In this document: positions 1-10,729 of the stretch, piece after piece
Layout: the number at the start of each line of letters is the position of its first letter
Numbering within the stretch: position 1 is the first letter of the stretch
DNA from: Enterobacter cloacae
GTDB taxonomy: Bacteria > Pseudomonadota > Gammaproteobacteria > Enterobacterales > Enterobacteriaceae
NCBI RefSeq assembly: GCF_013375935.1
Contig: NZ_CP056117.1
Coordinates: 2,852,001-2,916,000 of the forward strand
Reading direction: 5' to 3'
Length of the DNA stretch: 64,000 nt
Translations under genes and position numbers: made by a program
Notes under the pieces: generated by a model
Databases searched by the model: none
What the model saw: only the letters and a program-made list of their open reading frames with translations
What the model was told of the DNA's origin: nothing

Positions 1-835
1 CAAAGACAATGACCCCCAGCGCCAGCCATTCAATCGTCGACAGGACTTCGCCGGCAAAACCGGTGCCCAGCAGTACGGCAACCACCGGGTTAACGTAGGC
101 GTAGCTGGTGGCGATCGCCGGCGATACGTTACGGATAAGATACATATAGGCGTTGATGGCGATAATGGAGCCAAACAGCGCCAGATACCCGACGGACAGG
201 AAACCGGACAGACCCGGCATCGCCGTCAGCTTTTCGCCCGCTATCGTGGAGGCAATCAGCAGCACGATGCCCGCCGCGAGCATCTCAATGGCACCCGCCA
301 TCATCCCGGCAGGCAGTTCAATGCGAGAGCCGTAGACCGAGCCGAAGGCCCAGCTCATGGAGCCAATCATGATCATCACCGCCGCCCACGGATTGCCGCT
401 CAGGTTACCGCCGCTGTTGAGCATGATGATACCCGCAAGCCCAATCGCGATGCCCAGCCATTCGAGCTTGCGGGTGCGGATCCCGAACAGACGGCTAAAG
501 CAGAGCGTGAACAGCGGCACGGTCGCGACGACCACTGCGGCGATCCCCGACGGCACGTTCTGATGTTCGGCGACGGTAACCGCACCGTTGCCCATAGCCA
601 GCAGCAGCAGGCCGATCAGGGCGGCGTTAAGCATCGGGCGCAGCGGTGGAAGCCTATGGCCGCGCAGCAGTAAAAACGCCAGCAGCAGCACGCCGGCTGC
701 AAGAAAGCGAACGCCGGCCATCATCAGCGGAGGCCAGCTTTCCACGCCAATACGGATAACAAAATAGGTGGATCCCCAGATGATATACAGGGAAAAAAGT
801 GCTCCAATGAGCGGTAGCAGATGCCGGAAACGCAT
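1..835 (-). CDS. yedA: EamA/DMT-family inner-membrane transporter YedA, 3' end outside window
   Basis: The start codon is at 835 on the minus strand and the frame stays open to base 1, giving 278 codons; the E. coli protein is about 306 residues, so the C-terminus is cut off by the window edge. The protein begins MRFRHLLPLIGALFSLYIIW and has repeated hydrophobic segments, including a G-S-T-Y-F motif after the first helix and two EamA-like halves, as in drug/metabolite transporters. The substrate is unknown. It is divergent from yedI, as in E. coli. The neighbours make the orthology firm. Confidence 0.9.
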   Translation of the reverse strand, partial: MRFRHLLPLIGALFSLYIIWGSTYFVIRIGVESWPPLMMAGVRFLAAGVLLLAFLLLRGHRLPPLRPMLNAALIGLLLLAMGNGAVTVAEHQNVPSGIAAVVVATVPLFTLCFSRLFGIRTRKLEWLGIAIGLAGIIMLNSGGNLSGNPWAAVMIMIGSMSWAFGSVYGSRIELPAGMMAGAIEMLAAGIVLLIASTIAGEKLTAMPGLSGFLSVGYLALFGSIIAINAYMYLIRNVSPAIATSYAYVNPVVAVLLGTGFAGEVLSTIEWLALGVIVF

Positions 836-1013
836 AGTCCCTCACGACGAAATAAAAAGTTCGCTCATAGTTAACGCCAAAACTATCTCGCTGGCGAGCG
901 CTTTAATTGTGCTGGTTATGTGAAATTTTTGTTGACGCGAGGTGCCTGTTTCCGGGCCGCGAGTTTTGTTCCATACTATTCACTTAATTAGCAAAAAAAG
1001 AAGGATAGAGATT

Positions 1014-1925
1014 TTGGCAGGAAGTAGCTTATTAACATTACTGGACGATATCGCCACGCTGCTTGATGACATTTCGGTGATGGGAAAACTGGCGGCGAAA
1101 AAAACCGCCGGGGTGCTGGGAGACGATCTGTCGCTTAACGCGCAGCAGGTCAGCGGCGTGCGGGCGAACCGTGAGCTGCCGGTGGTGTGGGGCGTGGCGA
1201 AAGGATCTTTTATTAACAAGGTGATCCTCGTTCCGCTGGCGCTGCTGATCAGCGCCTTTATTCCCTGGGCCATTACGCCATTGCTGATGATTGGCGGCGC
1301 GTTCCTGTGCTTTGAAGGTGCCGAAAAAGTGCTGCACATGCTTGCGGCGCGCAAGGAGAAAGATACCCCTGAGATGCGCCAGCAGCGTCTGGAAGCGCTG
1401 GCCGCGCAGGATCCTAAAACGTTTGAGCGCGATAAAATCAAAGGCGCGGTTCGTACCGACTTCATTCTCTCGGCGGAGATTGTGGCGATTACGCTTGGGA
1501 TCGTCTCCGAAGCACCGCTGATGAACCAGGTCATGGTGCTGTCGCTGATCGCCATTCTTGTGACGGTTGGGGTGTATGGCCTGGTCGGCCTTATCGTCAA
1601 GCTGGACGATATCGGCTTCTGGCTGGAAAAAAAATCCAGCGCCATTGCGCGCGGCATCGGCAAAAGCCTGCTGGTGCTGGCTCCGTGGCTGATGAAAAGT
1701 TTGTCGATAGTGGGTACCCTGGCGATGTTCCTGGTCGGCGGCGGAATTATTGTACACGGCGTTGCCGCGCTGCATCATGCGATTGAACATCTGGCGTCAG
1801 GACATGGTACGGTGGTCGCCGCCATTCTGCCGACGCTGCTTAACCTCGTGCTGGGCTTTATCGTCGGCCTCATTGTGGTGGCAGTGGTTAAGCTGGTTGG
1901 AAAAGTACGCGGCACATCGCATTAA
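1014..1925 (+). CDS. yedI: DUF808 family inner-membrane protein YedI
   Basis: I chose the TTG at 1014 because an AAGGA-type ribosome site sits at 1001-1005 and the resulting start ([13 protein letters not shown]) matches the family; an upstream ATG at 942 would add an unlike extension. The product is 303 residues against about 305 in E. coli. It has several hydrophobic stretches near residues 75-110, 155-200 and 230-300, consistent with a multi-pass membrane protein. DUF808 proteins have no established biochemical function. It sits between yedA (divergent) and yodC, the order seen in E. coli. Confidence 0.9.
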   Translation: MAGSSLLTLLDDIATLLDDISVMGKLAAKKTAGVLGDDLSLNAQQVSGVRANRELPVVWGVAKGSFINKVILVPLALLISAFIPWAITPLLMIGGAFLCFEGAEKVLHMLAARKEKDTPEMRQQRLEALAAQDPKTFERDKIKGAVRTDFILSAEIVAITLGIVSEAPLMNQVMVLSLIAILVTVGVYGLVGLIVKLDDIGFWLEKKSSAIARGIGKSLLVLAPWLMKSLSIVGTLAMFLVGGGIIVHGVAALHHAIEHLASGHGTVVAAILPTLLNLVLGFIVGLIVVAVVKLVGKVRGTSH

Positions 1926-2003
1926 TTATTGACCGGCTGCGGGTGCAAAAAGCGCGTTCCTCGTCTAAATTGATAACGTTTCACCCTGATACAGGAGGCA
2001 GGT

Positions 2004-2186
2004 ATGGTCTTTTTGGTCAGTGATGAAGTTAAGCCTAAGGGTGGCGGTCCGAGCATGATCGTCACCGGTTATTCCAGCGGAATGGTGGAATGCCGGTGGC
2101 ATGATGGATACGGCATTAAGCGCGAGGCTTTTCGTGAAGACGAGCTTCAGCCCGGTGATGAAAGGCAAAGTCGCGATAAGGCTTAA
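2004..2186 (+). CDS. yodC: YodC-like small protein (DUF2158)
   Basis: This 60-residue protein carries the DUF2158 pattern: 'D-E-V-x-x-K-G-G-G-P-x-M-x-V' near the N-terminus and 'C-R-W' in the middle (residues about 31-33). An AGGAGG ribosome site at 1992-1997 precedes the ATG. It is nearly identical to E. coli YodC over its first 50 residues. The function is unknown. A strong terminator follows directly, so it is probably a single-gene or end-of-unit transcript. Confidence 0.9.
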   Translation: MVFLVSDEVKPKGGGPSMIVTGYSSGMVECRWHDGYGIKREAFREDELQPGDERQSRDKA

Positions 2187-2194
2187 TCACGTAA

Positions 2195-2218
2195 CGCCCG
2201 GCTCTGCCGGGCGTTTTT
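2195..2218 (+). terminator. Rho-independent terminator after yodC
   Basis: An 8-bp perfect stem (CGCCCGGC/GCCGGGCG) with a TCT loop is followed by five T residues, 8 bp after the yodC stop codon. Confidence 0.85.
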
Positions 2219-2270
2219 ACTGACTGATGGCTTACCATGCCGCAGGGTGAACGGCAATCAGGGAGTGTGT

Positions 2271-3971
2271 GTGCAGCACGATACGTACGTTGTTAAACAA
2301 TCTTTTTTGCAATGGCTGCACAAGCGTAGCAATCCCCTTTTGGTTGTTAACCTCTGTTTTATTGTTGTGCTGATCTTCTCCACCCTCCTGACCTGGCGCG
2401 AAGTCGTGGTGCTGGAGGAGGCCTACATCTCCAGCCAGCGTAACCACCTGGAAACCGTTGCCAGCTCGCTGGACAGACAGCTCCAGTTTAGCGTCAATAA
2501 AATGCTCTACTTTCGCCACAGCATGCTGGACGCGCTGGAGACGCCGCTGGCGTTTGGGGTTCTGCAGGATGCGGTAAAGCGTTTTGATCGCGTGCGGCGT
2601 TCCCCCGTCTGGCAAATTGCGGTCGATAAAAAGCGCACGCTGCCGATCAACGGCGTTTCGGATGCGTTTGTTGAAAAAACAACGCTGCTCACTCGCGATG
2701 ACGATTACCTGAATAACGAGCTTTCCGCCGCGCTCGAAGTGGGCTATTTGCTGCGCCTGGCCTCCACAAATTCACGCCACGAGGAGCGGGTATTATACGT
2801 TTCTCGCGCTGGGTTTTTTCTGGAAACGGATACGCCTGCGCATCACGGCGATATTGCCCAGCGCTATTACCATCTGGTCACGCAGCCCTGGTTTACTCAG
2901 CAGACAGATCGTGAAAACCGGGCGCGGGCGGTTCGGTGGTTTATCTCGCCTCCCTCGGCTTTTGCCGGTAAACAGCCGCTCATTACCGCCAGCGTGCCGG
3001 TCTATTACCATCACGTCTGGTATGGCGTAGTGGCGATGGATTTCACCTTTGCCACCATGCGCCAGCTGCTGGTGGAGGCGATGGACGACCATACGGAAGG
3101 GGAGTACCAGCTGTATGACAGCCGCCTCAACATGCTCGCGACGACTGAGACCCCGGCAGAGGAGGTTAATCACTTCGACGAGCGGGAATTGGCGCAAATC
3201 GCGCATGCTATAGAGCTGGACACCGAGGGCGGCATTCGCCTGGGAAGCCGCTTTATCAGCTGGGCGCGCCTCGATCATTTCGACGGCCTCGTCCTGCGGG
3301 TACACACCCTGGATGAGGGGGTTCGCGGTGATTTCGGCAGTATCAGCATCGTGCTGGCCCTGCTCTGGGCGCTGTTTACCGCGATGCTGCTCATTTCATG
3401 GCTGGTGATCCGGCGCATGGTCAGCAATATGTATTCGTTGCAGAACTCGCTGCAGTGGCAGGCCTGGCACGATCCGCTTACCCGGCTGAATAATCGCGGG
3501 GCGCTGTTCGAGCGGGCGAAAGTTCTGGCGAAGCAGTGTGAACAGCAGTCGCTGCCGTTCTCCATCATTCAGATCGATCTGGACTGCTTCAAGAGCATCA
3601 ACGATCGTTTCGGTCACCAGGCGGGTGATAAGGTGTTGTCCCATGCGGCGGGGCTGATTGCCAGCACCGTTCGCGCCGGCGATATTGCCGGGCGCGTCGG
3701 CGGCGAGGAGTTCTGCGTGGTGCTGCCCGGGCTGACGCTGGAGGAGGCGGCTGAGGTGGCCGAGCGTATCCGCGAGCGAATCGACAGCAAAGAAATTCTG
3801 ATTAAAAAGAGCACGACCCTGCGCGTGAGCGCGTCGTTTGGCGTCTCCGGGGCGCAGGAGAAGGGCAACTATCACTTTGAACAACTGCAATCCGCCGCCG
3901 ATGCACGGCTGTACGAGGCGAAACAGAGCGGGCGTAACCGGGTTATCTGGCAGGATCAGGATAAAAAGTAA
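2271..3971 (+). CDS. dgcQ: Membrane-anchored diguanylate cyclase DgcQ (YedQ)
   Basis: This protein makes cyclic di-GMP from two GTP. The GTG at 2271 is preferred over the GTG at 2247: it follows GGGAG at 2261-2265 and gives MQHDT, like E. coli MQHET; the product is 566 residues. One N-terminal membrane helix (about residues 27-45) and a second near 365-385 bracket a periplasmic sensor region. The C-terminal GGDEF domain has the active-site motif GGEEF at about 477-481, preceded by an R-A-G-D inhibitory-site motif five residues upstream. It is likely active and product-inhibited. The last 16 bp overlap the convergent yedP. Confidence 0.92.
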   Translation: MQHDTYVVKQSFLQWLHKRSNPLLVVNLCFIVVLIFSTLLTWREVVVLEEAYISSQRNHLETVASSLDRQLQFSVNKMLYFRHSMLDALETPLAFGVLQDAVKRFDRVRRSPVWQIAVDKKRTLPINGVSDAFVEKTTLLTRDDDYLNNELSAALEVGYLLRLASTNSRHEERVLYVSRAGFFLETDTPAHHGDIAQRYYHLVTQPWFTQQTDRENRARAVRWFISPPSAFAGKQPLITASVPVYYHHVWYGVVAMDFTFATMRQLLVEAMDDHTEGEYQLYDSRLNMLATTETPAEEVNHFDERELAQIAHAIELDTEGGIRLGSRFISWARLDHFDGLVLRVHTLDEGVRGDFGSISIVLALLWALFTAMLLISWLVIRRMVSNMYSLQNSLQWQAWHDPLTRLNNRGALFERAKVLAKQCEQQSLPFSIIQIDLDCFKSINDRFGHQAGDKVLSHAAGLIASTVRAGDIAGRVGGEEFCVVLPGLTLEEAAEVAERIRERIDSKEILIKKSTTLRVSASFGVSGAQEKGNYHFEQLQSAADARLYEAKQSGRNRVIWQDQDKK

Positions 3972-4756
3972 TCAAGCCCTTCGCGCCAGCCAGCCGGTCC
4001 GCTGAGCCGGGTATGATAAACCCGTGCGGGGCTGTCGTTCTTCAGGCTGATGCCTGCCCGGTTGAAGCCTTTGACGACCACCGCATAGTCTACGCTGTCC
4101 AGCAGCGGCGCATCGTTGGGGCCGTCTCCCAGACCCAGCGTCGTGAATTCTGAGCCGTCGCGCTGGCGATAGCGCTCAACCAGCCAGTTAACCGCCACGT
4201 CTTTTCCGCAGCGCGCGTCCAGAATGTGCCAGAAGCGTGCGCCCTGCACGATCTTCAGCCCCTGTCCGGCCAGCAGCCGTGCAAAGCGCTGCATTTGCCC
4301 ATCGCTGTCGCGCCAGATAAGCGTCACGGAAGCCTCGTGCTGGCGTGCCAGCACGGAGCGAGGGCGGCTCAGTCCCGTCCATTCGGCCACGACCCGCTCA
4401 TCCACATCATCGAAGGTGGTGAACTTGAGGTGCAGCTCCAGGCGAACCCGCTCGATGAATTCCCGAATACCGCCGTGCTGCTTTTCTGAAATGAAACGCG
4501 CGGCGTTTTCCCACCGGACGTCAGGCTGGATCACCGCACCGTTTTCCGCAACGTACGGCAGACCGACAAGCCCCAGCTCCTGCTGGATATCATTCATCTC
4601 CGACGCCGTTTTGCTGCTGCACAGTATGACCGGAACCTGCTCATCCTGCAGCCTCTCCAGCCACGCGGCGGCGGGCTGCCAGTCGAAGGTATGAAAATCC
4701 AACAGCGTGCCGTCGAGGTCGGTAAAGACGAGCAGCGTCTCCTGAAGCGAAGGCAT
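3956..4756 (-). CDS. yedP: HAD-type mannosyl-3-phosphoglycerate phosphatase YedP
   Basis: This 266-residue HAD-superfamily phosphatase has the nucleophile motif D-L-D-G-T at about residues 13-17, a serine of motif II in '[11 protein letters not shown]', and the late acidic motif '[12 protein letters not shown]'. It matches the mannosyl-3-phosphoglycerate phosphatase branch (E. coli YedP, 271 residues). No mannosylglycerate synthase partner is visible here, so the physiological substrate is uncertain. Its 3' end overlaps dgcQ tail to tail by 16 bp. Confidence 0.88.
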   Translation of the reverse strand: MPSLQETLLVFTDLDGTLLDFHTFDWQPAAAWLERLQDEQVPVILCSSKTASEMNDIQQELGLVGLPYVAENGAVIQPDVRWENAARFISEKQHGGIREFIERVRLELHLKFTTFDDVDERVVAEWTGLSRPRSVLARQHEASVTLIWRDSDGQMQRFARLLAGQGLKIVQGARFWHILDARCGKDVAVNWLVERYRQRDGSEFTTLGLGDGPNDAPLLDSVDYAVVVKGFNRAGISLKNDSPARVYHTRLSGPAGWREGLDYFLS

Positions 4757-4925
4757 AAACTCTCCCGGATGATGGCGGTTTTTATGAGAAAATTCTTAAA
4801 AAAGAGAAGCGTTGTCACCCCGTTGAACCGGTAACGATCCCGACAAACCCACACCCCACGCAGGTTTATACTCATAACAAAAATTCACATGTATAAAATA
4901 TTATATTCGCTCAGAGAATATATGC

Positions 4926-4954
4926 TTGTAAGACAAAACCGATGGGGCTAATGT
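4926..4954 (+). promoter_or_regulatory. Predicted sigma-70 promoter of dsrA
   Basis: TTGTAA at 4926-4931 and TAATGT at 4949-4954 are separated by 17 bp and end about 5 bp before the expected 5' end of DsrA. This is a prediction from spacing only. Confidence 0.5.
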
Positions 4955-4958
4955 CTTA

Positions 4959-5049
4959 CCTGCATCAGATTTCCTGGTGTAACGAATTTACAAGTGCTTC
5001 TTGCATAAGCAAGTTTGATCCCGGTCATCCCCATGACCGGGATTTTTTT
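4959..5049 (+). ncRNA. dsrA: DsrA small regulatory RNA
   Basis: The segment from 4963 reads CATCAGATTTCCTGGTGTAA, the first stem-loop of E. coli DsrA, followed by the AAGTGCTTCTTGC core that pairs with hns mRNA, and ends in a strong terminator hairpin (ATCCCGGTCAT/ATGACCGGGAT, 5018-5043) with seven T residues. In E. coli, DsrA is an Hfq-dependent RNA that activates rpoS translation and represses hns. Gene context (yedP on one side; yodD, dsrB and rcsA on the other) is identical. The A/U run between the first two stems is shorter here than in E. coli. The exact 5' end is estimated. Confidence 0.92.
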
Positions 5050-5053
5050 CATC

Positions 5054-5598
<545 letters not shown>

Positions 5599-5646
5599 CG
5601 CGGCGTCGGGGGCTTGTCACCCCGGCTTCTGCGGCTAAAAAGCAAA

Positions 5647-5667
5647 ATCTCTGGCCAGGCCAGAGAT
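5647..5667 (-). terminator. Terminator hairpin between dsrB and rcsA
   Basis: A perfect 10-bp inverted repeat, ATCTCTGGCC-A-GGCCAGAGAT. On the minus strand it is followed by TTTT, so it most likely ends the rcsA transcript; the convergent dsrB could use it too. Confidence 0.6.
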
Positions 5668-5696
5668 AGAGGTAGGGTACAACATGGCCGTGCAGC

Positions 5697-6320
5697 TTAG
5701 CGCATATTAACGAAAATCCCGTTCGTCACATTATCTGTCAGGCGTACGACGTGGTATATCACTTGCTTATTATGCGTTTTAATTTTCCTTTTAATATTTC
5801 CTTTGTGTGACGATACTGTTTTTGCCTTAATATTCATCTGGTCTGAGATCTGAATTGTCCCTTGTCCAGCCATCCACATTCTTAGCATACTTGATTCAGT
5901 TCTGCTTAATGATAGGGTGGGTAAGTTAACCGCACCTACATTCTTAACTTCTTTATTCAGGTAATCGCCCAGAATATCATCAAGTGACTCTGGTTTAATC
6001 GATTTAGAGCTGATTAATAAGTTTTTACGGACCAACAAATATTCATCGAAATGAATATTGGCGATCGCCATAAAGACAATAAACAAGGTCTTAGGATGCT
6101 GATTAATGATTTGCTTAATGTGCTGACTGTTAGCGGGATCGTGAATGAAACAGTCCTCATTAATAAACACCACGCCTGGCTTGTGAACGTCACAAGCGGC
6201 TGCGAGTTCTTCAACGGTGTGCGCATCGTTGATATCTCTCTTTTTTACCCCTCTGCTTGCTAAGTACCCGGTTAACCCTAGCCGGGTGTAGCTGCATAAA
6301 TCCATAATGATCGTTGACAT
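5697..6320 (-). CDS. rcsA: RcsA, LuxR-type co-activator of capsule synthesis
   Basis: A 207-residue auxiliary regulator that pairs with RcsB to activate colanic acid and other Rcs targets. The N-terminal receiver-like part lacks a usable phospho-acceptor site, as is usual for RcsA. The C-terminal LuxR/FixJ helix-turn-helix (about residues 135-195) contains '[20 protein letters not shown]' and '[14 protein letters not shown]'. It has a relatively low GC content compared with the flagellar genes next to it, typical of this H-NS-controlled gene. An RcsAB-like box lies about 256 bp upstream, consistent with autoregulation. Confidence 0.93.
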   Translation of the reverse strand: MSTIIMDLCSYTRLGLTGYLASRGVKKRDINDAHTVEELAAACDVHKPGVVFINEDCFIHDPANSQHIKQIINQHPKTLFIVFMAIANIHFDEYLLVRKNLLISSKSIKPESLDDILGDYLNKEVKNVGAVNLPTLSLSRTESSMLRMWMAGQGTIQISDQMNIKAKTVSSHKGNIKRKIKTHNKQVIYHVVRLTDNVTNGIFVNMR

Positions 6321-6575
6321 GGCATACCCTCACTCAATGCGTAACGATAATTCACCATCTGCCTGAGAGCTCATAAACAGCCATACGGGATGGATAAAAC
6401 CTAATAAACCTGTGAGCATGACAAAGACTTTCAGGCGGACTCACTATCCCGTAAAGTTACGTATAATTTGCCAGGAATCATCTTAAAGTAAAGTAAATAT
6501 TAAGTATTGTGAGGTGGTTAGAAACATTTAAACCGCGTCAGATATATCCTGGTAGATGTTTTTTGAGTTTTATTT

Positions 6576-6589
6576 TAGGAATATCCTCA
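6576..6589 (-). promoter_or_regulatory. Candidate RcsAB box upstream of rcsA
   Basis: On the minus strand this reads TGAGGATATTCCTA, matching the RcsAB consensus TaAGaatatTCctA at most positions. It lies in the AT-rich 6321-6616 intergenic region between fliR and rcsA, where E. coli rcsA also has an autoregulatory box. It was found by eye, so a chance match cannot be excluded. Confidence 0.6.
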
Positions 6590-6616
6590 GAAAGACATTG
6601 CAAACGTTGGGGGTTA

Positions 6617-7402
6617 TTATTTGCGTGGAAGTTCGCTGACAATATCCGCTAACAGATTGAATATCTCACTGAATAAATGCTCGCAGAAGGGGGCGATAAG
6701 TGGCATCAGCAATGACATTAATAAAAGCCCTACCGTCAGCGTCACCGGAAAGCCGATGACAAATACCGACAGCTGCGGCGCCATGCGGTTGAGTAACCCT
6801 AACGCGAGGTTGACGGTCAGCAGCAGGGTGATGATCGGCAGCGCCAGCATCAGCCCGTTAAGGAAGATAAGCCCGGCAGCGCGCACCAGCGCCAGAAAGG
6901 CGTTGCTGTTCACCGGGTCATCACCAATCGGCAACGTGTGGAAGGTATCCACCAGCATGGAGATCAGCCACAGATGGCCGTTGAACGTGAGAAACAGCAG
7001 CATCGCCAGCAGGTCGATAATCCGCGCCAGCACCGGCATATTCAGGTGGCTGCCTGGGTCAACGAAGGTCGCGAAGGATAAGCCCATCTGCAAGCCGATC
7101 AGTTCCCCCGCGGTACGCACCGCGGCGAAGGCAAGCTGCATCGTAAACCCAACCGCCACGCCGATCATCACCTGCTGTAGGGCAATCCAGACGGCGTTCG
7201 GGGAAAAAATCGGAATATCCACCGGCGGCAGGGCAGGGGCAACGATAATGGTGATAACGATGCCCAGCCCAACCTTGACGCGCTTGGGTATCGATTTCTC
7301 ACTGAGAATAGGGGCGGTTGAGATCAGCGCCATGATGCGCAGCATCGGCCAGAAATAGATGCCGAGCCACTGAACAAACTGATCGCTGGTGAATTGAAGC
7401 AT
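6617..7402 (-). CDS. fliR: Flagellar export gate protein FliR
   Basis: A 261-residue polytopic membrane protein, last gene of the fliLMNOPQR unit. It forms the core of the flagellar type III export gate with FliP and FliQ. The N-terminus ([20 protein letters not shown]) and the conserved '[20 protein letters not shown]' segment are diagnostic. Length matches E. coli. It starts 6 bp after fliQ stops, so co-transcription and coupling are likely. Confidence 0.97.
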   Translation of the reverse strand: MLQFTSDQFVQWLGIYFWPMLRIMALISTAPILSEKSIPKRVKVGLGIVITIIVAPALPPVDIPIFSPNAVWIALQQVMIGVAVGFTMQLAFAAVRTAGELIGLQMGLSFATFVDPGSHLNMPVLARIIDLLAMLLFLTFNGHLWLISMLVDTFHTLPIGDDPVNSNAFLALVRAAGLIFLNGLMLALPIITLLLTVNLALGLLNRMAPQLSVFVIGFPVTLTVGLLLMSLLMPLIAPFCEHLFSEIFNLLADIVSELPRK

Positions 7403-7408
7403 CGTCCG

Positions 7409-7678
7409 TCAGCCGATGATGTACGGCAGGTTGGTGAACAGGTTGCGCATATAGTCCAGCAGCAAGTTGAGCATCCACGGCCCGGCAACGATAATCGCCA
7501 CGAAGACGGCGATGATCTTCGGGATAAACGACAGGGTCATCTCGTTAATCTGCGTGGCGGCCTGAAGAATACTGATAATCAGACCGGTCACCAGCGCGAC
7601 CAGCAGCAGGGGCGCGGCAACGGCGATCGCGACCTTCATCGCCTCCGTGCCCATCATCATGACCGACTCAGGCGTCAT
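7409..7678 (-). CDS. fliQ: Flagellar export gate protein FliQ
   Basis: An 89-residue protein with two transmembrane helices (about 15-40 and 53-75), exactly the family length. I start it at the ATG at 7678 (MTPESVMMMGTEAMKVA); a longer in-frame opening to 7777 lies inside fliP and is not real. It has the conserved 'ISILQAATQINEMTLSFIPK' core. It lies between fliP (10 bp away) and fliR (6 bp away). Confidence 0.97.
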   Translation of the reverse strand: MTPESVMMMGTEAMKVAIAVAAPLLLVALVTGLIISILQAATQINEMTLSFIPKIIAVFVAIIVAGPWMLNLLLDYMRNLFTNLPYIIG

Positions 7679-7688
7679 TGCGCGCTCC

Positions 7689-8426
7689 TCAACTGTAGAA
7701 ACTCTGCGCCAGCGAGCTGACAAGCAGCTGCCAGCCGTCGACCAGCACGAACAGCATGATCTTAAAGGGCAGGGCAATGGTGGCGGGCGGAACCATCATC
7801 ATCCCGAGCGCCATCAGGACGCTGGCGATCACCAGGTCAATGATCAGGAACGGAATGAAAATGGTGAAGCCAATCTGGAACGCGGTTTTCAGCTCGCTGG
7901 TGACGTAAGCCGGCAGCAGGATACGCATCGGCACCGCTTCCGGCCCCTGAAGCTCGCCCGTGTTGGCGAGGCGGGCGAACAGGGCCAAATCCGCTTCGCG
8001 CGTCTGGCGAAGCATGAATTCCCGTAACGGCTGCGCCCCTTTCTCCAGCGCGACCTGCATCGAAATCTTATCTTCGCTGAACGGCTGGTATGCCTCGGTG
8101 TAAATCTTATCGATAACCGGCGACATAATGAAAAAGGTCAGGAACAGGGCTAACCCCAGCAGCACCTGATTCGGCGGCGCGGAGGGCGTACCGAGCGCGT
8201 TGCGCAGCAGGCCGAACACGATGATGATGCGGGTGAAGCTGGTCATCATCAGCAGGATCGCCGGAATAAAGGTCAGCGAGGTGATGAACACCAGCGTCTG
8301 CACGGACAGGGACCAGCTTTGTCCGCCGTTCGCCAGCGGGGTTGAAACCAGCCCCGGCAGTTGCGCATACACAGCGGGGGCGAACAGGCTCAGGCCTGCC
8401 AGCGTAAGGGGTAACAAACGGCGCAT
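7689..8426 (-). CDS. fliP: Flagellar export gate protein FliP
   Basis: This 245-residue protein has a cleavable signal peptide (about residues 1-21, ending A-Q) and the FliP signatures '[20 protein letters not shown]' and '[16 protein letters not shown]'. It forms the pentameric core of the export gate. Its ATG shares one base with the fliO stop codon, so translation is coupled. Confidence 0.97.
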   Translation of the reverse strand: MRRLLPLTLAGLSLFAPAVYAQLPGLVSTPLANGGQSWSLSVQTLVFITSLTFIPAILLMMTSFTRIIIVFGLLRNALGTPSAPPNQVLLGLALFLTFFIMSPVIDKIYTEAYQPFSEDKISMQVALEKGAQPLREFMLRQTREADLALFARLANTGELQGPEAVPMRILLPAYVTSELKTAFQIGFTIFIPFLIIDLVIASVLMALGMMMVPPATIALPFKIMLFVLVDGWQLLVSSLAQSFYS

Positions 8427-8800
8427 CAGGATCTCCCGGAACGCTTGAGCAAACTCTTCATGACGGACTGAAAATCCGCAGGGGCTTGTGCGTTAGCCTC
8501 CACCGCGGCAGGCGCAGGCGGCAGCGTGTGAAGGACGTTGATGCTGGAGGCGGTAACGCCCAGCACCAGTCGCGCATCGTCAACTTCAACAATGACCACG
8601 CGCTCGCGCGGCCCGAGCGTCGTGCTGGCGCTGACCTTCAGCCCGCGCGTGCCGGCCGTTTTCCCCGCCAGACCGAAACGCTTTGCCAGCCAGGCGGCGA
8701 TAAGGATAAAGGCAATAATACCGAACAGCGCACCGCTCACCTGAAGCAGCGGTGAGCCTGGCACGGCGGAGGGCGCGGAAATTGTTGCCTGGGTTTTCAT
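8426..8800 (-). CDS. fliO: FliO, assembly factor for the flagellar export gate
   Basis: A 124-residue, single-helix membrane protein (helix about residues 21-42) with a cytoplasmic tail carrying the conserved '[20 protein letters not shown]' stretch. FliO helps FliP oligomerise. The E. coli protein is about 121 residues. It follows fliN by 2 bp and overlaps fliP by one base. Confidence 0.95.
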   Translation of the reverse strand: MKTQATISAPSAVPGSPLLQVSGALFGIIAFILIAAWLAKRFGLAGKTAGTRGLKVSASTTLGPRERVVIVEVDDARLVLGVTASSINVLHTLPPAPAAVEANAQAPADFQSVMKSLLKRSGRS

Positions 8801-8802
8801 GC

Positions 8803-9216
8803 TTAACGGCTCAGGCGACGCATACGTTCGGATGGGGTGATGATGTCGGTGATGCGCACGCCGTATTTATCGGCCACCACCACCACTTCGCCCTGGGCAA
8901 TCAGGTAGCCGTTGATCAGAATATCCAGCGGCTCGCCGGCCAGACCGTCAAGCGCCACCACGGAGCCCTGGGTCAGGCGCAGCAGCTCTTTGATGGTCAT
9001 GCGGGTGCGGCCCAGCTCAACGGTCAGCTTGACCGGAATATCCATAATCAGGTCGATATCCTGCAAAGTGCCGCTGACGTCGCCGCCGCCCAGCTGCTGG
9101 AATACCGCGTCCGCCGCGCTTTTCGTCGGCGTGGTTTTTTGCTCGTTTAACGCGTCAGCCCACAGATCGTCCAGTGCTCCGCTGTTTTCATCGGACGGAT
9201 TGTTCATGTCACTCAT
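8803..9216 (-). CDS. fliN: Flagellar motor switch protein FliN
   Basis: A 137-residue C-ring component. The C-terminal SpoA domain (about 55-130) includes 'IPVKLTVELGRTRMTIKELL' and 'LDILINGYLIAQGEVVVV'. The acidic N-terminal tail (about 1-50) is variable, as in other enterics, and binds FliH. Its ATG overlaps the fliM stop by 4 bp. Confidence 0.97.
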   Translation of the reverse strand: MSDMNNPSDENSGALDDLWADALNEQKTTPTKSAADAVFQQLGGGDVSGTLQDIDLIMDIPVKLTVELGRTRMTIKELLRLTQGSVVALDGLAGEPLDILINGYLIAQGEVVVVADKYGVRITDIITPSERMRRLSR

Positions 9217-10217
9217 TTGGGCTGTTCCTCATTCAGCGAATTCAAAATCGGGTTGATCAGGTGCTCAACGCGTAACGCATACTGACCGTTAATCGTGCCG
9301 TACTGGCTTGTCAGCACGGGTACGCCATCCACGTGGGCAATAATGCGGTCGGGTTTGTCTATCGGCAAAACGTCGCCGGGTTGTAATTTCAGGATCTGGG
9401 ACAGGCGCATGGAGATATCGGCGAAGTTAGCCACCAGCTCCAGCTGCGAATGCTGTACCTGACGCACCAGGTTTTCACGCCAGTTCTGATCTTCATGACG
9501 TGAGTTTTCCAGCGGCGGGTTCACCAGCAGCTCGCGCAGCGGTTCAATCATGCTGAACGGCAGGCAGATGTTGAACTCGCCCGTCAGGTTGCCGATCTCA
9601 ACGTGGAACGGGGTGTTAACCACGATGTCGTTCGGCGAAGTCGTGATGTTGGTAAACTTCACCTGCATCTCGGAACGGACGTACTCCACTTCCAGCGGGT
9701 TAATCGCCTTCCACGCGTCGCTGTAAGACTCCAGCGCCAGCTTCAGCATGCGGTTAATCACGCGCTGTTCGGTATGGGTAAATTCGCGCCCTTCCACTTT
9801 GGTCGGGAAACGGCCGTCGCCGCCGAACAGGTTATCCACCGCAATAAAGACCAGGCTTGGCGAGAACACCACAAGGCCGGTACCGCGCAGCGGCTTCAGA
9901 TGGATCAGGTTAAGGTTGGTTGGCACCGGCAGGTTGCGGGCAAACTCATGATACGGCTGAATGCGGATCGCACCCACGGTGATGTCCGGGCTACGACGCA
10001 GCAGGTTAAACAGCCCCATGCGGAACTGACGTGCAAAACGTTCGTTGATGATCTCCAGCGCCTGGAGACGCTCGCGCACCACGCGGCGCTGGGTGTTGGG
10101 ATCGTAGGGACGAATATTGTCGTCGCCGGTGAGACCCGGTTTCGGATCGTCACTCTTATCGCTGTCGCCGTTGAGCAGCGCGTCGATTTCTGCCTGAGAA
10201 AGAATACTGTCGCCCAT
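9213..10217 (-). CDS. fliM: Flagellar motor switch protein FliM
   Basis: The start at 10217 (MGDSILSQAEIDALL) gives 334 residues, the E. coli length, and includes the N-terminal CheY-P binding motif SQAEIDALL. A longer in-frame opening to 10361 lies within fliL and is rejected. The middle CheC-like domain and the C-terminal SpoA domain that contacts FliN are both recognisable. It follows fliL by 4 bp. Confidence 0.97.
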   Translation of the reverse strand: MGDSILSQAEIDALLNGDSDKSDDPKPGLTGDDNIRPYDPNTQRRVVRERLQALEIINERFARQFRMGLFNLLRRSPDITVGAIRIQPYHEFARNLPVPTNLNLIHLKPLRGTGLVVFSPSLVFIAVDNLFGGDGRFPTKVEGREFTHTEQRVINRMLKLALESYSDAWKAINPLEVEYVRSEMQVKFTNITTSPNDIVVNTPFHVEIGNLTGEFNICLPFSMIEPLRELLVNPPLENSRHEDQNWRENLVRQVQHSQLELVANFADISMRLSQILKLQPGDVLPIDKPDRIIAHVDGVPVLTSQYGTINGQYALRVEHLINPILNSLNEEQPK

Positions 10218-10221
10218 GTCG

Positions 10222-10692
10222 TTACCGCAGAATGAAGGCTGTATACAGAACGTCAGTGACTTCCTGCTTAGGTTGGCCGTTGACCAGCGGGGTCGACAGC
10301 GTCTGTTTAATCGCGTCGACCAGCTTTTGCTTACCCACATCGGTGGCGAGCGCGGAGGCATCCTGACGGGAGAACAGCAGCAGCAGACGGCTACGCACTT
10401 CCGGCAGGTAATCGTTCAGACGCGCACGGGTCGCTTCATCCTTCAGACGCAGCGTAATGCCCACGTAAAGCACGCGATCCGCATCGCCCAGGTTAACGGT
10501 GAACGTATCCAGCGGGAAGAAGACCGGCGCCGGAGGTGGCGGCACTTCAGCCTTGGCGGCAGCGGTGGACGGTTCCTGCTGCATACGCCAGTAACTGTAG
10601 CCTGCGGTGGCGCAGGCCGCGAGGGTAATCAACACCAGCAGCGGGATCCAGATGGAACGCTTGCTTTTTTTGGTGATAGCGGAGTCTGTCAT
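10222..10692 (-). CDS. fliL: Flagellar basal-body associated protein FliL
   Basis: The ATG at 10692 gives 156 residues (E. coli 154). One N-terminal membrane helix (about 13-35) is followed by a proline-rich linker and a periplasmic domain with '[18 protein letters not shown]'. FliL surrounds the stator and supports torque, mainly in swarming. First gene of the fliL-fliR run; the 106-bp gap to fliK contains an inverted repeat. Confidence 0.95.
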   Translation of the reverse strand: MTDSAITKKSKRSIWIPLLVLITLAACATAGYSYWRMQQEPSTAAAKAEVPPPPAPVFFPLDTFTVNLGDADRVLYVGITLRLKDEATRARLNDYLPEVRSRLLLLFSRQDASALATDVGKQKLVDAIKQTLSTPLVNGQPKQEVTDVLYTAFILR

Positions 10693-10729
10693 CTGATACG
10701 AGCTTCCTGTTTCGGTACAGCTTAATACG

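Noticed and set aside
980..1663. Long minus-strand frames across yedI (227 and 250 codons).
   Set aside because: They lie opposite a clear DUF808 gene with better start and composition; no family features.
9213..10361. Longer fliM, fliQ, fliL, fliH, fliG and fliI frames reaching into upstream genes.
   Set aside because: Starts that match conserved N-termini and family lengths lie further downstream. The extensions are translations of neighbouring genes in another frame.
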